A stretch of 64,000 nt of DNA from Diabrotica undecimpunctata (lineage: Eukaryota > Arthropoda > Insecta > Coleoptera > Chrysomelidae): assembly GCF_040954645.1 (NCBI RefSeq), contig NC_092803.1:9487230-9551229 (forward strand). The letters are read 5' to 3'. This document shows, piece after piece, positions 53,607-64,000 of the stretch. The notes beneath the pieces were generated by a model. It had not been told where the DNA came from, ran no database searches, and was given only the letters and a program-made list of their open reading frames with translations. Every line of letters starts with the position of its first letter. Positions within the stretch are counted from its first letter, which is position 1. Both the position numbers and the translations under genes were made by a program.

Positions 53607-55164
53607 CACTCGCGATCATAAAATCCGAGCTTTATCGTAAATAATAATAACACAAATACAAACTAATGTATGTTTCTGAGAATTGTTGCGGTTTCCTTTG
53701 TAACAAAGAATTCCAATAGTGCCTATTTCGCGGTAAAGTGCACACTTCCCAAAATGAACGCTACCTGTAACTCCGCTTGTTTTAAATGTCTCGTTTGTAC
53801 TTCGACTTTCTGTTCAAATGCAAAGGACAAACGTTTATTATTGCCACCATTAGTGTTTATTAGTGCCATTATTAGTGTTTATTTTTTGACAAAAATGCCT
53901 TTGACTGTTGTTGAAACGGCACAAATTGTTGCACTTGTGGAAGACGGTCACACTCAACGGCAAGTCGCAACAACTGTTGGCGTAAGCCTTTCTACGGTTC
54001 AACGAGTGCTTCAACGCTTTCAGAAGGCAAGTTTGCTAACCAGGCGACCTGGCTCTGAACGAAGAAGAACGCCCAAGGCACTAGATGACCGTTTCCTTGT
54101 GTTTCAAGCTTTACGAAACCGGACCTCAACTGCGGTTATCCATAAAAATCGTCTAGAGGAAGTACGAAATCGCAATTTTAGTGTTGCAACAGTCAGAAGA
54201 AGACTTCGTTCTTCTTGACTATCTTCTCGGGTAATGGCTAGAGGACCGCCACTTCGCCGGGTGAATCGAGTTGCACGACTAGCTTTTCCTCGACAATACG
54301 CGCATTGGGGAATTAACGATTGTAGCAAAGTGTTATTCTCAGATGAATCCCGTTTCTGCCTAACTGGATCCGGTGGACGTGTAAGAGTTTGGAGGAGAAC
54401 CGGTGAACGATTTTCACAAGCTTGCATTGCTCCAAGAATGCCATTTGGTGGAGACTCGGTCATGGCTTGGGGAGGTATATCTTCCGACTTCCACACAGAA
54501 TTACCCTTCATCGAAAATGGGTCTCTAACTGCACGAAGGCACATTAAGGAGATTTCGGAAGAACATGTTATGCCCAACATGGCAGGGCTTGGAGAAAACG
54601 CCGTTTTTATGCAGGACAACGTGCGACCCACGTTGCCAGGATCAGTATGTAATAATTTGACGAAGTTGGAATTACCAGCCAGCTAGATCTCCGGACCTGA
54701 ATCCCATCGACCATCTTTGGAACGATTTGAAAAAACGTATTCAAACCCATACACCTCCTCCTAATAACGGACAGGAGCTTAAGGATCTGTTAGTGAGAGA
54801 GTGGAATAACATACCACAACATGTAATCCGGAGAAAAATTGAGAGTATGCCCGTCGTCTGCAAGAGGTTATTAGAACAAGGGGAGGCAATACACGATATT
54901 GGTCATTGAAATTTCACTGATTTTTTACCACGTTCTGTATTTTCCTTTTTTTTTTGTCGTATGTCTGTTTTATCAACAATTTGATTTGTTTTCTGTTTTT
55001 TTCAGTAAAAACAATAAAAAACCATTTTTTTTTCTTTCAAAACAAACATTGATGACAAATAAAAAATACATTAGCCAAAAAAAAAGGTTATTACTGCACC
55101 AGAGGCAAAAATATTTAAGAAACTTGAAATTTTCAAGATGACCCGGATTTTATGATCGCGAGTG
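53607..55164 (+). mobile_element. Tc1-type element with 21-bp terminal inverted repeats
   Basis: The left end CACTCGCGATCATAAAATCCG at 53,607 and its exact reverse complement ending at 55,164 are each flanked by TA (53,605-53,606; 55,165-55,166). The 1.56-kb size is normal for Tc1. The transposase gene inside is broken in two places. Confidence 0.95.
53895..54909 (+). pseudogene. Tc1 transposase with one in-frame stop and one frameshift
   Basis: ATG at 53,895. The N-terminal paired-like HTH region reads VVETAQIVALVEDGHTQRQV and STVQRVLQRF. After an in-frame TGA at 54,216-54,218 the same frame continues RVARLAFPRQYAHWG, VLFSDESRF (first Asp), VMAWGGIS and FMQDNVRPTL (second Asp). A frame change near 54,670-54,690 leads to SPDLNPIDHLWNDLKKR, where the third acidic position reads Asp rather than the usual Glu of Tc1. 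The C-terminus ends at 54,909. Full length would be about 338 residues. It is inactive as it stands. Confidence 0.88.
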
Positions 55165-55165
55165 T

Positions 55166-55619
55166 ATTTATCAGGACTTCGATTTTAATTCTTTTAAAAC
55201 TAGTGAAGATATTGAAATAGGTAGTCAAACAATTCAATCTGTTTCTGGGATATATTACGGGAACTAACGTACGCTGAACTTATTTATGTTGATAGGAACA
55301 AAAATAAACTTAGATATTGTTATTTCACGTTTGTAAGCAATCTTCAAATTGTTTTCGTTTCGCTATGATCGATGCCTGTAATTAGGTATACGTATAAATC
55401 AGATATAGCACAAACATTGATTTTACAATTCTTTTTTGAATGTGGATTCAATTGTATCTTATTATTATCATTATCTTACGTTTTTTTATTACGTTTCCTA
55501 CTTAAAAAGTTTTTACTTAACTCTGGCTCTGGCTTTCTAATTGATGTCTTGTATGTATGTCTAAATGAACGAAATTCTTGAATTTATAGCAAATAAGTCA
55601 ACAGAGAAACAACAGGGAG
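55166..55619. other. No gene recognised
   Basis: AT-rich flank of the Tc1 element without supportable frames. Confidence 0.35.
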
Positions 55620-58240
55620 GGATATAAGAAAAAACAGAAATTAATAAAACAAAAGATTAAGATCGCGAAAGAAAAGTGGATAAATAATAAATGCATTGAG
55701 ACAGTGGCGCACCCAGGAGAGTTTTGGGGGTTAACTCCCCCCAGGGCACTATTCCGACACTGTTACTCACAAATTTTAAGGACCTTAAAATGGAGGTAGC
55801 ATAAAAAAAATTGGGTTCCCAATCAAAACCACCCCCGCTCCCTACTAGGTACATCACTGCATTGAGATGGAAGAGCAACATGTAACAGACATGAAACATT
55901 AAATCTGTTAAGAAAACAGAGAAATAGCTGGCCTGTATCGTAAGAAAATTGCTTATACTATCATAGACACAACAGGGAAAATAATAATAAATGAAGAAGA
56001 AATTCCAACAACTTTGTAGACGTACATAAATGAACTATTTAATCACGTCAGATCAGAAGAGCAATAGACATTAGTTGAAGATGAAGCACCAGAAATACTT
56101 AAGGTAGAAGTAATGCATGCTATAAAGTTGACAAAGAACAGAAAATCTGTTGGCACTGATATCATTCCATCAGATATGTTAAAACTAAGAACTAAGAACA
56201 AAATTCAACAATCCCAATATACATATCACAAAGCAAAACTAAGTTAGAGTTATATTGAAAATATCAAAATCGCGAACACTTAATAGCCCCATGTATCTGT
56301 CCAATTGGTTGTGAATACCATAGGTTCTTCTGTGGAAAGGAATGTTGAAAACATTGTGGTAACGTAGAGCTTGATGGGGAACATTAAAGTTAATCTGGCT
56401 TAACAGGTTTGGACAATCAATAAACTCATGTATGATCTTATATATAAATATTCTTTACATCGTGATATCTTTACATATCACGACTATTCTTTAGTGAGGG
56501 TAAAGATAATTGTTGTTCGATACGGGAATAATCATGATTTTCAATAGTAGTGTGGACATGGTAAGCACATTATGTCAAAAATTTATGCTGGACTCTTTCC
56601 ATGGTATCAATATTGTTCTGAAAATATGGTGACCAATAACTGAACAGTATTCCAAAACAGTTCTAACTAAGCAACAATACACTAATCTTGTTGAATCAAT
56701 GAAGAAATACTTGTAATTCCTAGTAACGAATCCAAGAAGTTTACATGCCTTTATTGAAATAGAGTTTCTACTTCTTTAGAGAAGTAAGCGAAAATAACAC
56801 CCAAATTCCGAATAGAAGAAACTTAATTCAGTGGCTGATTATTAATAGTATAGCTTGCTCCAATGCTATTGACTTTACGAGAAAATCTTATAAACATTTA
56901 ACTGGAGTTTGTTCTGATTGCACCAATTTTGTAGTCGGTCTAAGTCATCTTATAGCAAGGCTTGATCTTTTAAGCTATCTATAACTTTCCAAAATGTCAA
57001 GTCATCTGCCAACATTAGACATTTGCCATTTAGGAAACACGAAGTGTTGTCGTTAACAAAGATATTAGAAATAAGTGGAGAAGTGTGGCTTCCTTAACGA
57101 ACTCCAGATGTTACTGTAATACTGTCAGACAGATGAAAACCTATCGTGACTCTTTGACTTCTCCCAGATGTAAAGTTTTTAATCTATTCAATAAACCTGA
57201 CATAAAAGCCTACATTAATTAATTTGCCCAGAAGTATTTGGAGATCTACGCGATCAAATGCTTTGTAAAAATCTGTGTATATTGCATCTACCTGCTTGCG
57301 GTCTACCATATGAGATAATATATCAGATTGATAGCAAAACCAACCATGTTGTGATTGAGATATTAAGCCTTTACATAACCAAGAAAGTTGCTTTGCTAAA
57401 TAAAGACTATCGAAGAGCTTAGGGATTGCAGATTGTATACAAATGCTATGATAATTTTCAATATTGTCTTTCTGACCCTTTTTAAATATAGGAACAATAT
57501 AACTTTCTTTCCATGAAGAAGGAAACATATAGGTTTCCAGAGATGTATTAAACAATATAACAAATGGTATTACCTACAAGGGTACAGACACACTTTTTTA
57601 ATAAAAAAATAGGCACTCCATCTGGACCAGTAGTAAGCTTATTGGGCAGCTGATTTGTCAGTAAAAATTTAATATAGTTAATGAAGAAAACATTAAAATA
57701 TTAGTTAAGCTTTTCAGTTATGTGCACTCAACTACCAGTGAAATCCCAGAATACTGGTTAAAGTTCTATATTCATACCATCAACTTACCAAAAAAAAACA
57801 ACGTCCAAAACTTTACTTTTAAATCGTTAATCTCGAAAGATAAAGACACTTATAAATAGACGTTGAAAGACTTTCATCAAGTAGCTTTCGATTTGCTGAT
57901 GACAGAAAAATAATTACAGACGAGCTAGGTGAAATCATCGACATATCACCACTGCAAAGCACTAAATACAATATGAACCTACACATAAACACAAACAAAG
58001 CAAATATAGTGTCAAATTTGGTACGTATTAATGGAACACAAATAGGATTAGTCGGGAATATATCTATCTAGGACGGGAAATACGGATAGATAGAGACAAC
58101 TAACCGTGTGAAATTCTCAGCAGGGTAAATGTAAGATGGGTGACTAACTCAGAAATGTATTTAAGGATAATAATGTTTCAATTAGCTTAAAAATAATAAC
58201 TTTTAACGGACACGTACTACCAGTTTTTACGTATGAGGCA
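55620..58240 (+). mobile_element. Decayed RTE-like LINE, plus strand, split by another LINE
   Basis: Plus-strand RT text appears in two halves. At about 55,960-56,190 it reads GKIIINEEEIPTTL and HAIKLTKNRKSVGTDIIPSD, the segment just before the RT palm. At about 57,890-58,120 it reads FRFADDRKIITDELG (FADD catalytic box), NMNLHINTNKANIV and EYIYLGREIRIDRD. Between them lies a minus-strand LINE (56,240-57,700). The plain reading is nested insertion. The first 250 bp carry repeat sequence shared with the start of the window. Confidence 0.55.
56240..57700 (-). mobile_element. Jockey-like LINE fragment, minus strand
   Basis: The frame 57,184-57,555 reads FPSSWKESYIVPIFKKGQKD, SAIPKLFDSLYLAKQLSW, ISQSQHGWFCYQSD and VDAIYTDFYKAFDRVD, the fingers and first palm motif of a Jockey-class RT. 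Further downstream on the minus strand (about 56,850-57,150), diverged RT text continues in broken frames (for example SGVR followed by SPLISNIFVND). It is related to the fragment at about 8,650-8,920. It is inactive. Confidence 0.65.
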
Positions 58241-58249
58241 TATCATTAA

Positions 58250-59770
58250 GAATAATCTTCTTCTTATAGTGCCCATATATTTATGCCTGCCCAGTTCTTT
58301 ATATTCTCTAGCCACGACTTTCTTTTGCGACTTACTTGTCCTGCTTGTTCGGTACGGCATTTTATTTCTTGTTGAGGGTTCCATTGTTCATTTATCATAA
58401 TTCCCAAGTATTTAAATGTTTTCACTTGTTTAACTGGAACATCATCTACTTTTAGTTGTACTCTTAAAAGTTTTTCTTTCTTTAAAAGCTTTTTTTCTTA
58501 TTGTCATACATTTAGGTTTTCCAGCATTAATCTTTAAGTCGTATGTTTTTATACGGTATTTATTTTATTTAGCATCAACTCCATTATCATGTTCGTTGTC
58601 TGTGATTATCGCGGTGTCATCGGCGTAACGAGTGTTATTTATCGGGTACCCGTTTACTTTTATACCACACTCAGAGCCTTAAAGTGCCTCTGCAAAAACA
58701 GTCTCCACATAGAGGTTGAACAGCATAGGAGACAGAATACACCCCTGTCGTACTATTTTTCAAATTTAAAATTTCTCTGTTCATTGATTTATTTAGCTTT
58801 ATTCGTGCTTTTTTGGTTCCAATAGAGATTCTGGATAACTCTTCTATCTTGTATTGTATTTTATGGTGTAAAACGCTTTTTCCCAATCGAGGAATGTGAT
58901 GAATATATCCTTTCATTTGTCTATACAGTTGTGTACCAACGTATTCAAGAAAAAAGCTGTTTCACGTGTACCCAGTCCACTCTTAAACCCAAATTGTGTC
59001 TCGCCGCTTATTTCTTCCAGATCTCTGAACATTCTTGACAAATGCAAGAACCAGTTTTCTATTAAGATCTTTATGGTATGCAAATGGTAATTTGTGCCAC
59101 ATCCTGCCCTGAAGCCTGCCTGTTCCTTGGGCTGATAGAAATCAAGTTTAGGTGTTAGTTAAGATTTTCATAAAGAGTTTGTACATATGTGTCAAGAGGC
59201 TGATGGGTCTATAATTTTCTAATTTAGTAATATCGTCTTTTTTGTGTAACAAGATCACTATCACAGCATTGTTCCAGTCTTTTGAAATCGTACCCGCATG
59301 TAAGCATTTCTAAGCATGTAAGCATTCTGTAGAATGTCTCCTACTGCTTTTATTGCCTCAATAACGAGTCCATCATCATCAGGCGATCGATGGTTCTTCA
59401 TTTCCTTTAAAGCTGCCCTTACTTCTGACACAGTAATGGGTAAAAGTATTTCCGATCCCGTATTTATGAGTCTTTACTCGTGTCGGGAAATTGTCTTATG
59501 GTCTTTGGCTGGTATAGAGGTCTTTATAAAACTCTCTGGTTATTTTCAGAATGTTTTGTTTATCTGTTGTTGCCTTTCCGTCTTTATCTCTCAGCTTGTA
59601 TATTTCTTTTTTACTTTGTGCGAGTTTTCTTTTCATTATCATTAAACCTTTGTTCTCTTTTACTGTTTGAGTAATTACATTAGTATTATATCTTCTTACA
59701 TCTTTTCTAATTTCCGCTGAAATTCTTTTATTTAGTTTTCTATATTCTTCTTTGTTTCCTATTTACCTTT
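58250..59770 (-). mobile_element. Decayed LINE reverse transcriptase, minus strand
   Basis: In broken minus-strand frames: FLDWEKAFDTI-like text near 58,880-58,910, VRQGCILSPMLFNLYVETVF near 58,690-58,750 (the RQGC-LSP motif), YADDTAIITD near 58,600-58,620 (catalytic box) and LKVDDVPVKQVKTFKYLG-like text near 58,390-58,450. The order is that of an RTE-like LINE reverse transcriptase. Multiple indels make it inactive. Confidence 0.6.
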
Positions 59771-61130
59771 ATCTATTTTTCCACGTTACTAAATAATTTA
59801 ATCAGATCGATCATTCCTGAGAATGATAGATGTATAGATAGATGTAATTTCAACATTGAAACTAAAAGCAAACTTGAAATCAGAGGATAAATAGAAGTAC
59901 CTACAAAAAAAATCCCAACAGTCTAAACCAAATAGATAATGCTCAAAGGCTTCCAATAATACGGAAAATGGTATTGAAGAAGACAAAAATAAATCAGGCA
60001 ACAATACCTACGAGTATGACACCTCATACCTATAACCGTACAGGGCCAATCACAAAAAGCGCTGCCAATAACCACTCGAGAGAAGCGCGCTAAGATTACT
60101 ATATATAAGTAACCGCATCGACCAGTAGAGTCATTTCACAAACAAAATTAACAAAAAACATAAAAACGGCTTCGGCCACCAAAAAAAAAAAAATCAAAAA
60201 CCAAAAACTAGGGCACGTGGGGCCCAACCCCTTGAGCATCAAGTCTCCGAATAGGGCGCATCCAGGTTGAAGGCTTGAGGCTCAAGCAAGTAATTTCATT
60301 GTCGGGGATGTCACTAGAGATTAAAGGATAAAGCGCTTAACAATAGCCTGAATTTGAATCGGTTAGGGAACCATATTGGGGTTCTATTGCCCAGGACTTC
60401 CACATGAAGAGCATTTGGATGACAGTTGTGCCCTATCGCGTATCAGAGTGTTATAGGGGGGAAAGCGATAGTCTGGAACATTGGAGCGAGGTGTATTAAT
60501 TCGTGTGTAAACAAAATATTAATGAATTTTTACACCCGAACGTAATTTCAAGGGGTGAACAAGTCTCTCAGGCTGGGCTTAATTAAATTGCTTGCTTGCT
60601 TGGAGAGTCATTTTACTTTAAGTACCAGCTCTGCGGTTCCAGTGATTCCGCCCTGCGTCTTATTCTCTTCCAACCGGTGGAATGTTAAGAATGGCGGATG
60701 GCAGTTTTACAATATAAAATATGTAAGATATGCTTTAAATTCTAAATTTTGGCGGTGTGAATTTTTGCCATGCAAAAGTAAATAATAATTTTTTATTAAT
60801 TGACGTTTAATAATTTATTACCAATGTTACAGTGTTTAGGTTGCATTGTTTTTCAATTTCAATAATTTTTATATGTGTCACGTGTATTGGTTGACCTTTT
60901 GTTATTCATTTAAAAGTTGCAAGGTGGCTTATCAAGCTTCTGTTGCTAAAATTAAGTGTGTACGTAGATTATAATTATATCCTAACTAATCTCTTTACAT
61001 ACATACATTTACATACGGATTAAGTAGCTTTTTTAGTAGCTTAGCTTTTTTTTCTCCTCTTATCTGACTGATAGCTTCAAGAGTTACAGTGTGTAGGGGA
61101 TTTCACCCCATTCCATTTTTCTTCACTGCT
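59771..61130. other. No gene; possible TATA-bearing element start near 60.1 kb
   Basis: No coding frame is supportable. TACTATATATAAGTAACC at about 60,097-60,114, followed by CAGTAGAGTCATTTC, resembles a TATA box and initiator. The next 150 bp are unusually GC-rich (GGGCACGTGGGGCCCAACCC). It could be the start of an LTR or SINE-like transcript or of a host RNA, but nothing decides this. Confidence 0.25.
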
Positions 61131-61131
61131 T

Positions 61132-61133
<2 letters not shown>

Positions 61134-61192
<59 letters not shown>
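61134..61192. repeat. AT-dinucleotide microsatellite 1
   Basis: An uninterrupted alternating TA run of roughly 58 bp. Confidence 0.95.
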
Positions 61193-61194
<2 letters not shown>

Positions 61195-61584
61195 CTTACA
61201 GCTTTGTATATTTTATTCATTCAGCCATGAGTAGTCTTTAAAACTTTTTTTTCTATTTGAAATTCTAGAGTTGGTTTCGACTTATCTGTCTTCGGTGCCT
61301 GCCTTCAAACCGTCTCCGATTTCTAATTAAAAGATTCTGGAAGAGTTTGCGAATCAGATTTTAAAAGTTTTAATACCGAAATTGCTTAACTAAGAGGTGA
61401 GAGATTTCTTTAATTTTGGCCGTTACTTTTAAATGGTTAAACGAATTTCGAATACATATTACGAAAAAGCTGGTGTATACTCATCTATTGGTCGTGGCTT
61501 TAAACAAGTACCATACAGGGTGACCAAACTAGAACAGAATAGTTTTATTGATGTTCATTGAAAAATTTAAGAAATTATGAACTA

Positions 61585-61585
<1 letters not shown>

Positions 61586-61655
<70 letters not shown>
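61586..61655. repeat. AT-dinucleotide microsatellite 2
   Basis: An uninterrupted alternating TA run of about 70 bp. Confidence 0.95.
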
Positions 61656-61658
<3 letters not shown>

Positions 61659-63110
61659 ATGCTATTTAAATTGTATTATATTGCTTACTTAGGAAAAATC
61701 CTGTCTATATTTATTAAATGATCTAATCTCCAATTAATCACAATAAATCAGCATTAATTAATTACAATCTCAGGCTATTTAAATTGTACTATTTACCTTT
61801 GATCGTGGATTCAAAATATTTTCCAATTGGCTTCCTAATCGGGATAGGTAATATGACCTGAATAAAATACATAGAATTTCAACTGAACTATATGTGAGAT
61901 GTCCTTTATTTTAATGAAATTTTATATAACAATCAATCCTGTAATATTTGCAATATACTAACTTTAAATATATGAGAAGTTGTTTTCTATCATGGACCCA
62001 AATGTTATTTTACATTGATTTTTAATATGTGTTATAACTAAGCTCTTTTTATAATTCTTTTTTTTAAGTGATCGCAAAATTAACTGTCTCTATTATTTAT
62101 TCAATTTATTTAATTAATAAATGAAAATCACACTCCGGCTCTAATGAAAATTGACTGACCTTTCCTTCTCTGCCGTTGCAATTCTATGGCCACGCCACAA
62201 CAAAAAAATCCTTTCTCTGCTTCTGCTCCTATTGTGGTCCAGATGACGTACACCTTTCTCCTATCTGTCCTTGTATCTGCAACCCAACAACTCGTGTTAG
62301 TCTATGCAGCCTCTTTTTGAGCCAATCTCCGCGCCTGTTTATAACTCCAAATGTTTCCGGCTTCGTCTGCTATTAATATTCTTATGCCCTTTGGTTTTCT
62401 ATCTCTCTGTACCCCGTTCCTCACACTGGTCAGCTTTTACACCGCAAATAAACACACCCGGTAAATTACGTCTTCGGGACTTCAAACAAACACAAATCAC
62501 AAAGCTCCCTCCTTCTTGGACGACGAAAACTGACTAACCTTTTTTTCTCTCTCCTATCTCATAGCCAAAACCAACCTCCTTGCATTCAAAAATTGACCAA
62601 TAAAAATCATACATCTCTGTTACGTATATCGTTACCAACCAACTCTCTCTATAAAACGTCATTCGGGTAATTCCAGAAAACAACCTTCTTTAATTATTCT
62701 AACTAAATCTATCTGCTTTACAAATATTTCTTACTAATAGCTACAAACGATACCTGTTTCTCAATTCAATGTCTTTTGTTAATAAACTTTTACCGATATA
62801 ATCTTTCGGATAGAAAAACCACCGCAAATCCCGGTCTATTGTTTCAAACTTTCTATATACACTTTTATTCCGGGTAAATCCATTCCACAATAACCGACTT
62901 ATTTAAATTTCTTATCGATAATATTTGAAAGTCTTGTCTCTGAGGCCTAATGAACAATTCTTCGAACAACTTAAAATACATATTTTGTCTTATACAGGAT
63001 GTTTGAAAATTTATATGCCCGTGTCTTTATGAAATATCAATAATTTTAATTTTTATTTATGTAATAAAATTTGTATATCGGTTTTTTATTGCTTATGGAC
63101 ATTCAAAAGT

Positions 63111-63116
<6 letters not shown>
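61656..63116. other. No gene recognised
   Basis: About 62,150-62,900 is pyrimidine-rich with short chance frames and no motif. A TACAGGATGTTTGAAAATTTA string at about 62,995 resembles the CAGGGTGTTT element ends seen elsewhere, but no partner was found. Confidence 0.35.

Positions 63117-63186
<70 letters not shown>
63117..63186. repeat. AT-dinucleotide microsatellite 3
   Basis: An alternating AT run of about 70 bp, 34 bp outside the left arm of the palindrome. Confidence 0.95.
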
Positions 63187-63189
<3 letters not shown>

Positions 63190-63305
63190 GAAAAGGAGTA
63201 CGACCGTCAATCCAATATAAACTAAGGTACACTCGAAGAGTGGTGGGTTTTTCGGTCAAAGTGGAGAAATAAAAGACAAAGACGATGGCTACTTCATCTA
63301 TTTAT

Positions 63306-63347
63306 TGAAGACGTTTCGCTTTCTGCTCAGAAAGCATCATCAGTTCA
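63306..63347 (-). ncRNA. Hammerhead ribozyme-like motif, left arm
   Basis: Read on the minus strand: TGAA, core CTGATGA, one extra T, stem GCTTTCT/AGAAAGC with loop GAGC, core GAA, ACGT and C, then TTCA. TGAA pairs with TTCA (stem I). ACGT is self-complementary and could form a short stem III between two molecules, as reported for Penelope-type hammerheads. The expected cut would follow GTC. The extra T after the core departs from the consensus. Confidence 0.55.
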
Positions 63348-63612
63348 TCTAAAAAGAACAATATGAAACCAAACATCCATAGAGAAGTTATAACCAAAGT
63401 GTGTTACCTTACAAAGACATGTAGCAGTCAGTGATGTTAAAAATATGAAAAAGCTTACAAAGCTGGACATTCAACAACGTTAACTCTGAATGTCCAGCTT
63501 TGTAAGCTTTTTCATATTTTTAACATCACTGACTGCTACATGTCTTTGTAAGGTAACACACTTTGGTTATAACTTCTCTATGGATGTTTGGTTTCATATT
63601 GTTCTTTTTAGA

Positions 63613-63654
63613 TGAACTGATGATGCTTTCTGAGCAGAAAGCGAAACGTCTTCA
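63613..63654 (+). ncRNA. Hammerhead ribozyme-like motif, right arm
   Basis: Plus strand: stem I strand TGAA (63,613-63,616), core CTGATGA (63,617-63,623), unpaired T (63,624), stem II GCTTTCT/AGAAAGC (63,625-63,642) with loop GAGC, core GAA (63,643-63,645), ACGT (63,646-63,649), C at 63,650, stem I strand TTCA (63,651-63,654). All universally conserved core bases are present. The unpaired T and very short stem III make activity uncertain. It is identical to the left-arm copy on the other strand. Confidence 0.55.
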
Positions 63655-63737
63655 ATAAATAGATGAAGTAGCCATCGTCTTTGTCTTTTATTTCTCCACT
63701 TTGACCGAAAAACCCACCACTCTTCGAGTGTACCTTA

Positions 63738-63795
<58 letters not shown>
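63738..63795. repeat. AT-dinucleotide microsatellite 4
   Basis: An alternating TA run that begins at the outer edge of the palindrome's right arm. No feature is recognisable from 63,796 to the end of the window. Confidence 0.95.
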
Positions 63796-63800
<5 letters not shown>

Positions 63801-64000
63801 ATGTATGTATATGTATATGAGTGTATGTATAATATAAAAAAAGTTTATTACACGGAAAATTGTCGTAAATAACAATATTAAAAATAAACAATCACAAAAC
63901 AAAAAATTAATGAATGAATATTCCGAATATAAACTACGATTTCTAACTTTATTCGTAGTAGAGCTTTTCAGTAAGGTCCAAAGCTTATGCCTAAAATAGA

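Larger units (their letters stand above)
63221..63739. repeat. 519-bp near-perfect palindrome (253-bp arms, 13-nt centre)
   Basis: The left arm is 63,221-63,473 and the right arm 63,487-63,739. Coordinates pair to a constant sum, so no indel separates the arms, and every segment I compared is identical. The centre is ACAACGTTAACTC. The arms contain TATTGAAGACGTTTCGCTTT and the hammerhead-like fold listed next. The sequence style is that of the terminal repeats of Penelope-like elements, joined tail to tail. Such a palindrome would extrude as a cruciform or give a long RNA hairpin. Confidence 0.93.

Noticed and set aside
60030..60300. tRNA, SINE or structured RNA in the GC-rich stretch after the TATA-like box
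   Set aside because: No cloverleaf, A/B box pair or conserved fold could be drawn; only base composition is unusual.
63608..63891. Minus-strand frames starting with Tyr-Ile repeats
   Set aside because: They are translations of the AT-dinucleotide tract running into the palindrome arm.

Overview
The window reads as a repeat-rich, AT-rich arthropod chromosome, most likely an insect. The evidence is intron-containing transposon genes with GT-AG splice sites, LINE/RTE, Jockey-like, Penelope, hAT, piggyBac, Tc1/mariner and Polinton (Maverick) elements, and no bacterial-type operons, rRNA or tRNA. I found no confident host protein gene. The nearest hint is a CpG-rich, promoter-like patch near 45.3-45.5 kb. 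The order of insect cannot be fixed from the sequence.

Layout. 0-21 kb is a mosaic of decayed LINEs (two 5'-truncated copies of one family keep their target-site duplications), a Penelope GIY-YIG remnant, several terminal-inverted-repeat elements and tandem repeats. 21.6-40.6 kb is the core of the window. A hAT transposon (8-bp duplication GTAATTAC on both sides, one-frameshift transposase) has been interrupted, 30 bp upstream of its transposase start, by a 16.1-kb Polinton with 744-bp terminal inverted repeats. 40.8-42.1 kb holds a 5'-truncated piggyBac and a LINE scrap. 42.7-44.4 kb is a mariner-type element with both ends. 46-60 kb holds more LINEs, a decayed mariner, a 232-240-bp tandem triplication and a Tc1 element with both ends. 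61-64 kb has four long AT-dinucleotide tracts and a 519-bp near-perfect palindrome. Each arm of the palindrome carries a hammerhead-ribozyme-like fold of the kind known from Penelope-like elements.

The Polinton is the functional unit of interest. Its main open frames show no breaks. It encodes a protein-primed family B DNA polymerase, a retroviral-type chromodomain integrase, a packaging ATPase, a double-jelly-roll capsid protein, an adenovirus-pX-like membrane/core protein, a parvovirus-VP1-like phospholipase A2, a conserved 307-aa protein, a 165-aa protein with a possible exonuclease-like motif, and a spliced plus-strand gene ending in a nuclear localisation signal. It also carries accessory genes near the right end: a single-BIR apoptosis-inhibitor-like protein and three tandem zinc-ribbon microproteins of 49, 49 and 54 residues that share an MPVPV start. 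I could not find the adenain-like maturation protease expected in Polintons. A 0.95-kb minisatellite of 11-bp units lies between the capsid gene and the 307-aa gene. Together the genes describe a replicating, integrating and probably virion-forming element that carries an anti-apoptotic gene and membrane-breaching functions.
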